Positions 12,161 to 21,515 of a DNA stretch of 64,000 nt are shown in pieces. Each line of letters opens with the position of its first letter. The first letter of the stretch is position 1. Location of the stretch: the NCBI RefSeq assembly GCF_024609265.1, contig NZ_JANHMP010000003.1:485497-549496 (forward strand). The letters run 5' to 3'. Made by a program: the position numbers and the translations under genes. This DNA comes from Geothrix campi. Lineage in GTDB: Bacteria > Acidobacteriota > Holophagae > Holophagales > Holophagaceae. The notes under the pieces were generated by a model. It saw nothing but the letters and a program-made list of their open reading frames with translations, was not told where the DNA came from and ran no database searches.

Positions 12161-12997
12161 TCAGGCCGTCCTCGCCCGCTCGAAGGCGAGGATGGCCTGC
12201 TTCCGCGGAGCGCCCCAGTGGTACTGGCCCAGGGCCCCTGTGGCCTGGATCACGCGGTGGCAGGGGATGAGCCAGGCGATGGGATTCTGCCCCACGGCCG
12301 TGCCCACGGCGCGCACCGCGTCCGGGGCGCCAGACAGGGTGGCCAGGTCACGGTACGACACGGCCTGACCCGGAGGAACCCGCAGCAGCGCCTCCCAGGT
12401 CCGGAGCTGGAAGGGCGTGCCTTTGAGCACGAGGCTGAGGGGTCGGCCCACCCCATCCCGCATGCGCGCCTCGAAGGCCTCCGCGTAGGGATGGATGAGG
12501 GCGCTCTTCCGCTCCAGGCGCGCCCCGGGCCAGCGGGCCTGGAGCTCGGCCAGGGCGCCATCCTGGCCGTTCTCCTGGAGGAAGGCCAGGCCGCAAAGGC
12601 CCCGGTCGAGGGCCGCGAAGAGCGCCGGGCCGAAGGGCGTCTCCTCCACCCCCCAGTGGATGGTGAGGCCCTCGGCCTGCGCCTTGTACTCCCCAGGCGT
12701 CATCCGCTCGAGGGAGAGGAAGAGGTCGTGCAGGCGGCTGGGGCCCGAGAGGCCCACCGCATGGCTCACCTCGAGCAGGCTCCGGGATTCGGCGAGCATG
12801 TGCTTCGCCTCCTCCAGGGTCAGGACCTGCAGGAACCGCTTGGGGCTCACCCCTGCCCACCGCTGGAAGAGCCGCTGGAAGTGGAAGGCGCTGAGGCCCA
12901 CCTCCTCAGCCACTCGCTCCAGACTCGGCTGCTCCTCCGCGTGGTCCGCGAGGAAACGGATGGCCTGCTCCACCCGGCTGTAGTCGCTCCTGGCCAT
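12161..12997 (-). CDS. AraC-type regulator fused to O6-alkylguanine-DNA alkyltransferase (Ada-like)
   Basis: 278 residues. Residues about 1-100 are an AraC double HTH (AEEVGLSAFHFQRLFQRWAGVSPKRFLQ). Residues about 195-278 are the methyltransferase domain with the acceptor Cys246 in PCHRVI. The protein would remove alkyl groups from guanine O6 in DNA and probably control its own gene. The N-terminal zinc/phosphotriester domain of E. coli Ada is missing, so sensing of methylphosphotriesters is not expected. This is a common shortened Ada architecture. Confidence 0.88.
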   Translation of the reverse strand: MARSDYSRVEQAIRFLADHAEEQPSLERVAEEVGLSAFHFQRLFQRWAGVSPKRFLQVLTLEEAKHMLAESRSLLEVSHAVGLSGPSRLHDLFLSLERMTPGEYKAQAEGLTIHWGVEETPFGPALFAALDRGLCGLAFLQENGQDGALAELQARWPGARLERKSALIHPYAEAFEARMRDGVGRPLSLVLKGTPFQLRTWEALLRVPPGQAVSYRDLATLSGAPDAVRAVGTAVGQNPIAWLIPCHRVIQATGALGQYHWGAPRKQAILAFERARTA

Positions 12998-13059
12998 GGG
13001 AACCTCCGCTATCAGGGTGGGCCCGGGAGCGTTCCGCTCCCACCCGGATGTTGCGGCGA

Positions 13060-14217
13060 TCAGCCCGCCACCCAGACCTCCGGCGGCACGGGATGGCTCA
13101 GGAAGTGGGTCATGCCCTCGTTCAGGCCGTAGGCGCCGGCGGTCCCGAAGGCCAGCAGGTCCCCCGCCGCCAGCTCCGGCAGGCGCACGTCGCCCAGGCG
13201 GTCGAGGCTGGTGCAGAGGGGCCCCGCCAGCGTGTACGGCACGGTTCCCTCGCCCTTCCCCACGGCCTTCACGGGGAAAGGCTGGCCCGTTAGCAGGGGA
13301 CGGATGAGGTGGTTGATACCGCCTTCCAGGATGGCGAAGCGGGTGCCACGGCTCTCCTTGAGGCGTACCACCCGGGCCAGGTAGACACCGCAGGGTCCCG
13401 CCAGGAAGCGACCCGGCTCCAGGATCAGCTCGCCCTTGAACCAGGCGTGCCGCGCCAGCAGATCGGACAACCCCTGTCCAAATACGGCCAGGTCCAGGGG
13501 TGTTTCATTCGACGCGTACGGCACCCCCAGGCCACCGCCCAGATCGATCTGCTCGAGGGCGAGGCCGTGGACTTCGTGCAAACGCTTCGCCAGGTCCAGC
13601 ACCGCGCCGTGGATGGCCTTCAGCTTGACCGCATCCCGCTGGTTGCTGGCGGCGAAGACGTGCAGGCCCTTGATGCGCACGTGCGTCAGGCTCGCAGCCT
13701 TCTCGAGCAGGGCCGGCAGATCCTCCTCGTCCACGCCGAAGGCCGAGGGACCGCTGCCGCCAATGATGCGGTTGCCCTCGTCGATGTCGAAGGCCGGGTG
13801 CACCCGCAGGTTCACCGCCGTCTCCCGGGTGGCCAGGGCGTCGATGCGGGCCAGATCCTCGAAACCCTCGGCCTGCACGCGAACGCCCATGTACAGGGCC
13901 TTCTGCAATTCGGGCATCCGCTTGCCCGGCCCGGCGAAGAAGGTGCGGCCCGCCGGCAGGCGTAGCGCCGCCACCCGCTCCAGCTCCCCGATGGAGGCGC
14001 AGTCGAAGCTGGCGCCCAGGGACTTGAAGAGCCCCAGCAGGTCCGGATGCGGATTGGCCTTCACCGCATAGGCGAGGCGCACCCGCTGGGGCAACACATG
14101 GCGCAAGGCGGTGAATTGCTCCGCCGCTACTGCGGCGGAGTAGCCGAAGCAGGGCGTGCCGTGAGCATCGGCTAGGGCGCGGCAGGTCAGATCGTCGAGG
14201 GCAAAGAGGTCGTTCAT
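13060..14217 (-). CDS. PLP-dependent decarboxylase (fold type III), candidate diaminopimelate decarboxylase
   Basis: 385 residues from the ATG at 14217. The alanine-racemase-type barrel has the PLP lysine Lys53 in AYAVKAN and the phosphate loop GGGLG; the C-terminal domain carries GPLCTSLD and AGAYG. As the last gene of the lysine operon it should decarboxylate meso-diaminopimelate to lysine. However, the usual LysA motif CESGD reads CTSLD. FAGPGK, FAASNQ and the FLSHPVPPEV ending resemble the related decarboxylases found with exosortase systems. The exact substrate is therefore less certain than the fold. Confidence 0.7.
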   Translation of the reverse strand: MNDLFALDDLTCRALADAHGTPCFGYSAAVAAEQFTALRHVLPQRVRLAYAVKANPHPDLLGLFKSLGASFDCASIGELERVAALRLPAGRTFFAGPGKRMPELQKALYMGVRVQAEGFEDLARIDALATRETAVNLRVHPAFDIDEGNRIIGGSGPSAFGVDEEDLPALLEKAASLTHVRIKGLHVFAASNQRDAVKLKAIHGAVLDLAKRLHEVHGLALEQIDLGGGLGVPYASNETPLDLAVFGQGLSDLLARHAWFKGELILEPGRFLAGPCGVYLARVVRLKESRGTRFAILEGGINHLIRPLLTGQPFPVKAVGKGEGTVPYTLAGPLCTSLDRLGDVRLPELAAGDLLAFGTAGAYGLNEGMTHFLSHPVPPEVWVAG

Positions 14218-14248
14218 GGCGTGCTTTCCGGGCCAATCATTCGGCGTT

Positions 14249-15475
14249 TCATTTGGGGGGACGCGCGAGATCCGACTGAGGCATGGGGACCTGCCGAATC
14301 GTGCCGTCTGGCCCAATCAGGAAGTGCCATTGCTTACCAAGGGTGTGCCACTGGACTGAAGGAAAGAGCATCGCGAGGACCACATCCGTTTCGGTCGGAT
14401 AGTCGGAAAGAGCGTGATTGTGCACAAAGCCCGGTTCTGTTGCCCCAGCGGGAAGCGCCTTTTGCAGGTCCTTCGGCCTCACCTTGTGGACTGCTTGATG
14501 AAAGGTCGTTACGACCCATGGCTTTGTCTGGCTTGAGATATAGGACATCTTCATGTCCCGGCCAATCGTGATCTCATTGGGGTCCATCTGCCGCGGGAAA
14601 AGGTAAAGCGAGAAATCGCTGTTTCCATCGTCAACGGGAATCTCGTACATCTCCCTGGCTAGGTCCTTGAGTTGCCTCTTGAACGTCAATTGAGCTTCCG
14701 CCATCCCCTCGGCGGCCTTCGGGAGCGGAACCCCTTCCAGGCCCTTCATGTCGCCGAGATCGCCCATTCGGCATTCCAGGGCTTTCATCACGACGTAGGG
14801 TGATCCCAGGTCCTTCTCGAAAAAGATCAGCCAGCGGGTTCCATCTGAGACGATCACCGGGGAGGAGATGCCTTTTGTCTTGAACCCCTGGCCTTCAAGA
14901 AAGGCCCTTGCGGCGGCTTCGATCCGGACTCTCGCGGCTAGTTCGCGGCCGCGATTCTCCAGGAAAGTCAGTTGCGCCTTGTCGGGATCCGGAATAACCG
15001 GAGGCGTCGGCCGATACGATTCAAGGAATTTGCCGACCAGATTCCCCTCTTCGCTGCCGTCGGGCTTGGAGATGGTCCAGTCCAAGATGTTGTTTTCCGG
15101 AACACGGTGTGCCTGCCCCGCCTTAAATCCAGAGACGGTGGAGATCTCATTCGCAATGAGTCCAGTAACCATCCCCTTCTCGATTTTCTGGACTTCCACG
15201 AAAACGATTTCGCGTTTCCCGCGGGCGTCCACCAACTCGGTGGTGACAAAGAAGACCTGCCGCGGCGGGAGTCCCCTTAAGTAATTCTCCTTTGCGGCGG
15301 GCCAGGTTTTTTTGGCCTGTTCCACATACGGGCCAATCGCCTTCAAGAGTTCCTTGTGCTGTTGCTCACTGCTGGAACCAACAGGCTTATCCACTGGGGC
15401 ATTCGGTGCGAGCGCGGATTGAGCGGTGGCACGGGGCGAAAAGAACAACAGGGCGCAAAGCAGTACCGTTTTCAT
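14249..15475 (-). CDS. Secreted DUF2314-like protein inside the lysine operon
   Basis: 408 residues with a signal peptide (MKTVLLCALLFFSPRATAQS). Residues about 60-145 resemble DUF2314: a V-E-V-x-K segment, an ANE turn, then NNILDWTISKPDG and GNLVGKF. A second, unrecognised domain follows from about residue 165. Its function is unknown. By eye the gene is clearly less GC-rich than its neighbours, with more AAG/GAA/TTT-type codons, which suggests later acquisition. It lies between the aminotransferase and decarboxylase genes, with gaps of 61 and 31 bases, whereas the upstream operon genes mostly overlap. Confidence 0.7.
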   Translation of the reverse strand: MKTVLLCALLFFSPRATAQSALAPNAPVDKPVGSSSEQQHKELLKAIGPYVEQAKKTWPAAKENYLRGLPPRQVFFVTTELVDARGKREIVFVEVQKIEKGMVTGLIANEISTVSGFKAGQAHRVPENNILDWTISKPDGSEEGNLVGKFLESYRPTPPVIPDPDKAQLTFLENRGRELAARVRIEAAARAFLEGQGFKTKGISSPVIVSDGTRWLIFFEKDLGSPYVVMKALECRMGDLGDMKGLEGVPLPKAAEGMAEAQLTFKRQLKDLAREMYEIPVDDGNSDFSLYLFPRQMDPNEITIGRDMKMSYISSQTKPWVVTTFHQAVHKVRPKDLQKALPAGATEPGFVHNHALSDYPTETDVVLAMLFPSVQWHTLGKQWHFLIGPDGTIRQVPMPQSDLARPPK

Positions 15476-15536
15476 CGCTTCATTCCCTTGAGCATGACCT
15501 GCTTGGGTTGGAAGACTGGAGAGGTGGGGTAGGCGA

Positions 15537-16652
15537 TCATCCCTTCCAGTACGGCGCCAGCCGCCGCACGCCTTCCCTTAGCTGTTCGGGCGTGGCGGCG
15601 AAGCTGAGGCGGGCGTGGCCGCGGCCGCCCTCGCCGAAAGCCAGGCCCGGAATGAGCACCACCTTGGCCTCGTCGCGCAGCTTGAGGCAGAAGGCCACTG
15701 GATCCGCATGGGCCGCCTCGGGCAGGGCCATGAAGTGGTAGAAGGTGCCATCCGGGGGCGTCACGACCTGACCCAACTCCTCGCGCAGGGCCGCGGCCAG
15801 GGCCTGCCAACGCTCGCCCACAGCCGCGCGGGCCTCGGCGAGTACTGCGTCGGAGTGTTCGATCAAGGCCAGCGCCGCCCACTGGGCGGGCGTGGCGGTG
15901 CCGGTCACCGCGTAGCCGTGCACCGTGCGGGCGGGAAGGAGCCAGACGGGATCGCCCACGGCCCAGCCCACGCGCAGGCCTGGGGCGCCCCAGCCCTTGC
16001 TCACGGAACTGGTCACCACGCCGCGATCGGTCACGTCCCGCAGGCTGGGGCAGCGGGTGCCGAAGTGCAGGTCGCGGTAGACCTCGTCGGAAATGAGCAG
16101 CACGCCCCGCGCCACGCAGGCGTCCGCCACGCGCTTGAGCGCCCCCAGGCTCCCGCCCCCACCCGTGGGGTTGGAAGGCAGGTTGAGGATCACGGCGGAA
16201 GCCTCCGGCGTGGCGTCCAGCACGCGGATCAGGGCGTCGGCATCCAGGCGGAAGCGATCCCTCGACAGGGGATAGGTCACGGGCTCGGCACCCGCCATCC
16301 GCGCCAGGGCCGGATAGGCCACGAAGCCGGGATCGGGCACGAGGACCTGGGTGCCAGGCTCCACCCAGGCCTGGAACAGCGAGAAGAGCGCGCCCTGAGA
16401 GCCGGTTGTGATGAGCACCTCGTCCACATGGGCGCCGTGGAAGGCAGCTACGGCCTTCCGCAGGTCGAGCAGGCCCACGTGCGGCACGTAAGGACAGGGG
16501 CCCGGGTTCCGCAGCAGGGCCTTCCGGCCCACCTCGGGCAGGTCCCAGGTGGGCTCACCCAGACCCAGGGGGATGGCCCCGGGTGGTGTGCCGTCCGTGA
16601 TGGCGCGGATGGGCGACGGCTTCAGCAGCGATAGGCGGGAGGCGGGCTTCAT
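15537..16652 (-). CDS. PLP-dependent class I aminotransferase, probable succinyl-diaminopimelate transaminase (DapC role)
   Basis: 371 residues of the aspartate aminotransferase fold I. The PLP lysine is Lys219 in SSVSKGWGAPGLRVGW. Other motifs are TGSQGALF (phosphate loop), NLPSNPTGG and the C-terminal ARLSFA with the carboxylate-binding arginine. The enzyme would aminate N-succinyl-2-amino-6-oxopimelate using glutamate. The specific role comes from the operon (dapD directly upstream, dapE at the head) rather than from unique residues. Confidence 0.8.
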   Translation of the reverse strand: MKPASRLSLLKPSPIRAITDGTPPGAIPLGLGEPTWDLPEVGRKALLRNPGPCPYVPHVGLLDLRKAVAAFHGAHVDEVLITTGSQGALFSLFQAWVEPGTQVLVPDPGFVAYPALARMAGAEPVTYPLSRDRFRLDADALIRVLDATPEASAVILNLPSNPTGGGGSLGALKRVADACVARGVLLISDEVYRDLHFGTRCPSLRDVTDRGVVTSSVSKGWGAPGLRVGWAVGDPVWLLPARTVHGYAVTGTATPAQWAALALIEHSDAVLAEARAAVGERWQALAAALREELGQVVTPPDGTFYHFMALPEAAHADPVAFCLKLRDEAKVVLIPGLAFGEGGRGHARLSFAATPEQLREGVRRLAPYWKG

Positions 16653-16680
16653 GGCTTCTCTCGGTCGGGCCGGAACGGGG

Positions 16681-17502
16681 CTACCTCAGCGCCTGTTCCA
16701 GGGCGGTGGCCGCGTCGGTCCTGTCGTCGCGGTACTTCACGATACAGGGGGCCGACACCTGGAGTCCGTGAGCCTTGGCATAGTCTCCCGAGGCCGGGCG
16801 CGACCCCGGCACCACCACGGCGCCTTCCGGCACCTCCTGGCGCAGCTCCCGGCCATGCACCAGGTCGTAGATCACGGTGCTGCCCGTGATGACCACGCCC
16901 GAGGCCAGGACTGCCCGGCGGCGCACCACGATGCCCTCGAACAGGCCCACCAGGCCGCCCACGAAGGCGTCGTCCTCAACGATCACCGGACGGGCGCCCG
17001 CGGGCTCCAGCACGCCGCCGATCTGGGCGGCGGCGGAGAGGTGCACGCGCTTGCCGATCTGGGCGCAGCTGCCCACCAGGGCGTGGCTGTCGACCATGGT
17101 GCCCTCGTCCACGAAGGCGCCCACGTTCACGTAGGCCGGCGGCATGAGGACCACGCCCTTGGCGATGTGGGCGCCGCGCCGCACGGAGGAGCCGCCGGGC
17201 ACGAGGCGCACGCCGTCCTCCAGACCGAAGTGGCGGGCCGGGTAGGCGGTCTTGTCGAACATGGGGAAGCCCGGGCCCGGCATCTCCACCAGGTTCGTGC
17301 GGCGGAACCCGCAGAGGATGGCCTGCTTCACCCAGGGATTCGCCTGCCAGCTGCCGTCCGGCCGCCGTTCGGCGGCCCGGACGAGGCCGCTCTCCAGGGC
17401 GGACAGGAGCACCTGGTGCATGGCCGGCGCTTCAGGGTCGTTCGCCAGATCCTCGGGGGGGCGGCTGAAGAAGTGGTGGACGGTATCCAGGTCGACGACC
17501 AT
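16681..17502 (-). CDS. dapD: 2,3,4,5-tetrahydropyridine-2,6-dicarboxylate N-succinyltransferase
   Basis: 273 residues, the normal length for DapD. The central part is a left-handed beta-helix of hexapeptide repeats (VRRGAHIAKGVVLMPPAYVNVGAFVDEGTMV and onward), and GSCAQIGKRVHLSAAAQIGG is highly typical. It succinylates tetrahydrodipicolinate with succinyl-CoA, which places this operon on the succinylase branch of the diaminopimelate pathway. Its start overlaps the dapA stop by one base. Confidence 0.92.
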   Translation of the reverse strand: MVVDLDTVHHFFSRPPEDLANDPEAPAMHQVLLSALESGLVRAAERRPDGSWQANPWVKQAILCGFRRTNLVEMPGPGFPMFDKTAYPARHFGLEDGVRLVPGGSSVRRGAHIAKGVVLMPPAYVNVGAFVDEGTMVDSHALVGSCAQIGKRVHLSAAAQIGGVLEPAGARPVIVEDDAFVGGLVGLFEGIVVRRRAVLASGVVITGSTVIYDLVHGRELRQEVPEGAVVVPGSRPASGDYAKAHGLQVSAPCIVKYRDDRTDAATALEQALR

Positions 17503-18404
17503 CAGAGGACTCCGGGAAAGGTGCCCTCGGCGGACAGGCAGAGGGCCTCGGCCAGGCGGGTGCGGGTGGCCGCGACGGCGGGGACCAGGGGCAGGCGCAG
17601 GCCATCCCCGCAGAGTCCCAGCATCTTCAGGGCGGCCTTCAGGGGGATGGGGTTGCTCTCCAGGAACAGCGCATCCATGAGGGGCAGCAGCTGCTGGTGG
17701 AGGCGCAGGGCCTCGGCGGCGTTCCCCTGGCGGGCCGCGGCGATCATGGCGGCCGTCTCCCGGGGCAACACATTGCCCAGCACCGAGATGAGCCCGGAGG
17801 CCCCCACGGCGATGGCGGCCAGGGCCAGGTTGTCATCGCCCGAAAGCAGGGTCTTCCCCCTCGGCAGCTGGCGGGCGATCTCCGCGATCTGGGCCAGGTT
17901 CCCACTGCTCTCCTTCACGGCCACCACCTGGGGGTTCTCCCAGAGCCGGGCCAGAACGGGAGGCGTCATGTTCAGCCCGGTGCGCCCCGGCACGTTGTAG
18001 GCGATGAGGGGGAAACCGGGCGCCGCCTCTGCCACGGCGGCGAAATGGGCCACCAGGCCGTCGGGCGTGGGCTTGTTGTAGTAGGGCGTCACCACCAGGG
18101 CCCCTTGGGCCCCCAGGGCCTGGGCCCGCTTCGTCATCGCCGCGGCCTGGCGGGTGGCGTTGTGGCCCGTGCCCACGACCACGGGGCGGCCCCCGGCCTC
18201 CTCGAGGCAGGCCGTGATGATGGCGTCCCGCTCGGCATCGAGGATGGTGGCAGCCTCGCCGGTGGAGCCCAGGGGCACCAGGGTGTTCGCACCGCCACCC
18301 GCCACATGGCGGACCAGCTTCCGGAAGGCGGGCAGGTCCACCTCGCCGGCGGGGGTGAAGGGCGTGGCCAGCGCGACCGCGAGGCCGGAGAGATCGAGGG
18401 TCAT
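17502..18404 (-). CDS. dapA: 4-hydroxy-tetrahydrodipicolinate synthase
   Basis: 300 residues, TIM barrel of the DapA/NAL family. Motifs are the N-terminal ALATPFTP, GSTGEAATI, the catalytic tyrosine in AYNVPGRTG, and the Schiff-base lysine in VAVKESSG. It condenses pyruvate with aspartate semialdehyde, the first committed step towards lysine and diaminopimelate. It overlaps dapB by four bases. Feedback by lysine is common in the family but cannot be read here. Confidence 0.93.
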   Translation of the reverse strand: MTLDLSGLAVALATPFTPAGEVDLPAFRKLVRHVAGGGANTLVPLGSTGEAATILDAERDAIITACLEEAGGRPVVVGTGHNATRQAAAMTKRAQALGAQGALVVTPYYNKPTPDGLVAHFAAVAEAAPGFPLIAYNVPGRTGLNMTPPVLARLWENPQVVAVKESSGNLAQIAEIARQLPRGKTLLSGDDNLALAAIAVGASGLISVLGNVLPRETAAMIAAARQGNAAEALRLHQQLLPLMDALFLESNPIPLKAALKMLGLCGDGLRLPLVPAVAATRTRLAEALCLSAEGTFPGVL

Positions 18405-19123
18405 GGTCTTCCTCCGAAGGCGAACAGGGGGTCGAGCAGATCGGCGGCCAGGTCATCCATGCTGAACACACCCTTCCGGCCATGCAGCCAGTGGGCCGCC
18501 GCCAGGGCACCCTGGGCGAAGGGCGCCCGGGAACGGGCCCGGTGGGTGAGTTCCAGCACTTCGGCAGGCGCGTCGAGGCCGATGGTGTGGGTCCCGAAGT
18601 CCGCCCCGGCCCGCACCACGCCGAGGCTCAATTGGTGCGGGGCCGGCGTGCCGAGGGTCCACTCCGTCTTGCGGGGGCAGCCCGCCATCAGGGCCGTAGC
18701 CAGGGTCTTGGCCGTGCCCGAGGGCGCATCGGCCTTGAGCCGGTGGTGATGCTCCACCAGGTAGGGATCCCGGGCGGGATCGAGGGCGGCGAAGCGGCCC
18801 AGCACTGTGGCGAAGCGCGTCATGAGGGCCACGGAAATCGAGAAATTCGAGGCGGAAAGCACGCCGATGCGCCCGGCTACACGCGTCTCGAGATCGGGCA
18901 GCGACCAGCCGGTGGTGCCGATCACCAGGTCTGTCCCGGTCTCCAGCGCCCAGGCCAGGTGCGCTTCCACGGCCTCGGCCACGCTGGCGTCGATGGCCAC
19001 GTCGGCCTTGGCTTCCGGCGTGTCGCCACGGCCCACCTGCCAGGCCAGGGATTCTGCGGCCTCCGCGGCGATGGCGGTGCCCAGGCGGCCCTTTCCGAAA
19101 AGACCGATGCGGAAAAGAGTCAA
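18401..19123 (-). CDS. dapB: 4-hydroxy-tetrahydrodipicolinate reductase
   Basis: 240 residues, somewhat short for the family (about 250-270). It has an N-terminal Rossmann motif (GLFGKGRLGTAI), IGTTGWS, then the catalytic HHHRLKADAPSGTAKTLA near residues 148-165 and a C-terminal HRARSRAPFAQGAL. It reduces the DapA product with NAD(P)H. The shortening is mainly in the N-terminal nucleotide domain. It overlaps lysC and dapA by four bases on either side. Confidence 0.9.
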   Translation of the reverse strand: MTLFRIGLFGKGRLGTAIAAEAAESLAWQVGRGDTPEAKADVAIDASVAEAVEAHLAWALETGTDLVIGTTGWSLPDLETRVAGRIGVLSASNFSISVALMTRFATVLGRFAALDPARDPYLVEHHHRLKADAPSGTAKTLATALMAGCPRKTEWTLGTPAPHQLSLGVVRAGADFGTHTIGLDAPAEVLELTHRARSRAPFAQGALAAAHWLHGRKGVFSMDDLAADLLDPLFAFGGRP

Positions 19124-20460
19124 GGGGCCCCTCCCACCAGCACGCGGTGGAGGCGGCGCAGTGCCTCGTCGCCCTGCTCCTGGCGCACCACGAGGCTCAG
19201 ATTGATCTCGTTGGCGCCCATGCTGATCATCTCCACGTTGATGTCGCCCAGCGAGGAGAGCAGCCGGGCCCCCAGGCCCGGCGTGGACTTCAGCCGCTCG
19301 CCCACGGCGGCGATGATGGCCCGGCCCTCGTTCACCTCCACCGTGGCGAAGACCGAGAGATCCTTGATTAGGGCCTTCAGGGGCATATCCGCCTCGACCG
19401 TGAGGGATACGCTCACTTCGGCGGTGGCCACGAGATCCACGCTCACGCCCCGCCGACCGAACACCTCGAAGAGGCGGGCCAGGAAGCCGCTCTGGGCCAG
19501 CATGCGCGAGCTGCTCACCGTGAGCACCGTCACCGGCCCCCGGCTGGCCAGGGCCGTGATGGGACGGCCCGTGTGGACCTCGGCGGAAATGGTGGTGAAG
19601 CGGCCTTCGGGCTTCTGCGTGTGCCGCACGGTGACCGGGATCCGCGCTTCCACGGCGGGCTGAATGGTGGCGGGGTGCAGCACCTTGGCGCCGAAGGCGG
19701 CCAGTTCCGCGGCCTCGGCGAAGCTCAGCTCGGGGATGGGCAGGGCCTCGGGGACGATGCGGGGATCGCAGGTGAGGACGCCTTCTACATCCGTCCAGAT
19801 CTGCACTTCCGCCGCGCCCAGGGCCGCGCCGAAGAGGGCCGCGGAGAAGTCGCTGCCGCCGCGACCCAGCGTGGTGGTGAGGCCATCTTCCGTGGCGCCG
19901 ATGTAGCCCTGGGTGACCACCGCCCGGCCCGGCCCCAGCAGGGGCTTCAGGTGCTCCCGGGCCAGCGAGCGGATCGCCTCCGACTGGGGTGTGGCCTCGC
20001 CGAACACCGCGTCCGTGCGCAGCACGGTCCGGGCGTCCACCCAGGCGCCCTGCACGAAGGCGGCGAAGACCCGCGTGGACAGGCGTTCGCCGAGGGAGGC
20101 GATGGCGTCCATGCTGCGGGGGCTGAGTTCGCGCAGCATGGCCACCCCACGGAGCAGCAGCTCCAGTTCCCCGAACAACTCCGTCAGGGCCGCGTCCAGG
20201 TCCTCGGGCACCTCGCCCGCGAACAGGTCCTCCGCCGCCTTCCGGTGGGCGGCCATGAGCTTCCGTTGGCGCTCCATGGCGCCGCCCAGATCCCCGGCCT
20301 CCGCCGCCTTCGCGGCGTCGAAGAGGCCGTTGGTGGTCTTGCCCATGGCGGACAGCACCACCAGGGGCGACTGGGGGAGCGCCGCCTTCACCAGGCCCGC
20401 CACCTGCCTCATGCAGGCCGCGTCCGCCACACTGCTGCCGCCGAACTTGAGGACGATCAT
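19120..20460 (-). CDS. lysC: Aspartate kinase
   Basis: 446 residues. The amino-acid kinase domain opens with [11 protein letters not shown] and carries [11 protein letters not shown] near residues 197-207. The C-terminal third holds two ACT domains ([11 protein letters not shown] and [28 protein letters not shown]). It phosphorylates aspartate at the start of the pathway. The single-enzyme form (no homoserine dehydrogenase fused) with tandem ACT domains fits lysine-sensitive type III aspartokinase. Four-base overlaps link it to asd and dapB. Confidence 0.92.
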   Translation of the reverse strand: MIVLKFGGSSVADAACMRQVAGLVKAALPQSPLVVLSAMGKTTNGLFDAAKAAEAGDLGGAMERQRKLMAAHRKAAEDLFAGEVPEDLDAALTELFGELELLLRGVAMLRELSPRSMDAIASLGERLSTRVFAAFVQGAWVDARTVLRTDAVFGEATPQSEAIRSLAREHLKPLLGPGRAVVTQGYIGATEDGLTTTLGRGGSDFSAALFGAALGAAEVQIWTDVEGVLTCDPRIVPEALPIPELSFAEAAELAAFGAKVLHPATIQPAVEARIPVTVRHTQKPEGRFTTISAEVHTGRPITALASRGPVTVLTVSSSRMLAQSGFLARLFEVFGRRGVSVDLVATAEVSVSLTVEADMPLKALIKDLSVFATVEVNEGRAIIAAVGERLKSTPGLGARLLSSLGDINVEMISMGANEINLSLVVRQEQGDEALRRLHRVLVGGAP

Positions 20461-21512
20461 CGGAGGTACCCCTTCGCGTGGGCCAGCTCGGCGTTCAGGA
20501 TGCTGCCGCCGGCTGCGCCTCTTTCCGTGTTGTGGCCCAGCAGCGCGAACTTCACGCCGAGGATGGGGCAGACCCGCAGACGGCCCACGTGCACGCTCAT
20601 GCCTTCGTCCTTCTCCACGTCGCGACGCACCTGCGGGCGGTCTTCCAGGGTGTGGACGTGGATGGGGACGGCGGGAGCGGAGAACAGCTTGAGCTGCTGA
20701 GGCTCGGGCTTCCAGGCCAGCCAGGCCTCGCGGATGGCATCCAGGGAGGGGTTGCCCTTCAGCTTCACGCTGACGGCCTCCGTGTGGCCCTCGATGACGG
20801 GGACGCGGTGGCAGAGGGCGCTCACCAGCGTGGGGGCCAGCTCCACTTCGCGACCCGCGAAGCGGCCCAGCATCTTGGGGATCTCCTCCTCCACCTTGGG
20901 TTCCTCGTTGCGGATGAAGGGGATGACGTTGCCCAGGATGTCCAGGCTGGCCACGCCGGGATAGCCGGCGCCGCTGATGGCCTGCATGGAGGTCATCAGC
21001 ACGGCCTCGACGCCGAAGGCCTTGTGCAGGGGCGCCAGGGCCATCACCAGCACGGTGGCCGTGCAGTTGGCGTTGGTGACGATGCCGCCGGTCCAGCCAT
21101 GGTGGTGCCGCTGCACGTCCAGCAGCCCCAGGTGATCGGCATTGACCTCGGGAACCAGCAGCGGCACCTCCGGCGACATGCGGAAGGCCGCGGCGTTCGA
21201 GAACACCATGGCCCCGGCCCGGGCGAACTCCGGCTCCAGCTCCTTGGCGGGCCCCGTATCCAGCGCGCTGAAGATCACGGGCGATAGCGCGAATTCCGGC
21301 GTGCCTTCGGCCATGACCTGGTCCCCCAGGCCGCCGTACGGATCGCCATCCAGGCGCCAGGCGCAGGCGTCGCGGTAGCGCTTGCCGGCGCTGCGTTCAC
21401 TGGCGGCCAGGTGCTCGATGCGGAAGAGGGGATGGTTGGCCAGCCGCCGCACGAAGCGCTGACCGACGACGCCCGTGGCGCCCAGGACGGTGACGGGGAT
21501 TTTCGTGGACAT
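20457..21512 (-). CDS. asd: Aspartate-semialdehyde dehydrogenase
   Basis: 351 residues. The N-terminal GATGVVGQRFVRRL binds NADP. The catalytic cysteine is in VTNANCTATVLVMAL, and the active-site histidine region is CHRVPVIEGHTEAV. SMQAISGAGYPGV is characteristic of the archaeal/fungal-type Asd rather than the E. coli type. It converts aspartyl phosphate to the semialdehyde shared by the lysine, threonine and methionine branches. It starts three bases after the dapE stop. Confidence 0.92.
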   Translation of the reverse strand: MSTKIPVTVLGATGVVGQRFVRRLANHPLFRIEHLAASERSAGKRYRDACAWRLDGDPYGGLGDQVMAEGTPEFALSPVIFSALDTGPAKELEPEFARAGAMVFSNAAAFRMSPEVPLLVPEVNADHLGLLDVQRHHHGWTGGIVTNANCTATVLVMALAPLHKAFGVEAVLMTSMQAISGAGYPGVASLDILGNVIPFIRNEEPKVEEEIPKMLGRFAGREVELAPTLVSALCHRVPVIEGHTEAVSVKLKGNPSLDAIREAWLAWKPEPQQLKLFSAPAVPIHVHTLEDRPQVRRDVEKDEGMSVHVGRLRVCPILGVKFALLGHNTERGAAGGSILNAELAHAKGYLR

Positions 21513-21515
21513 GGT

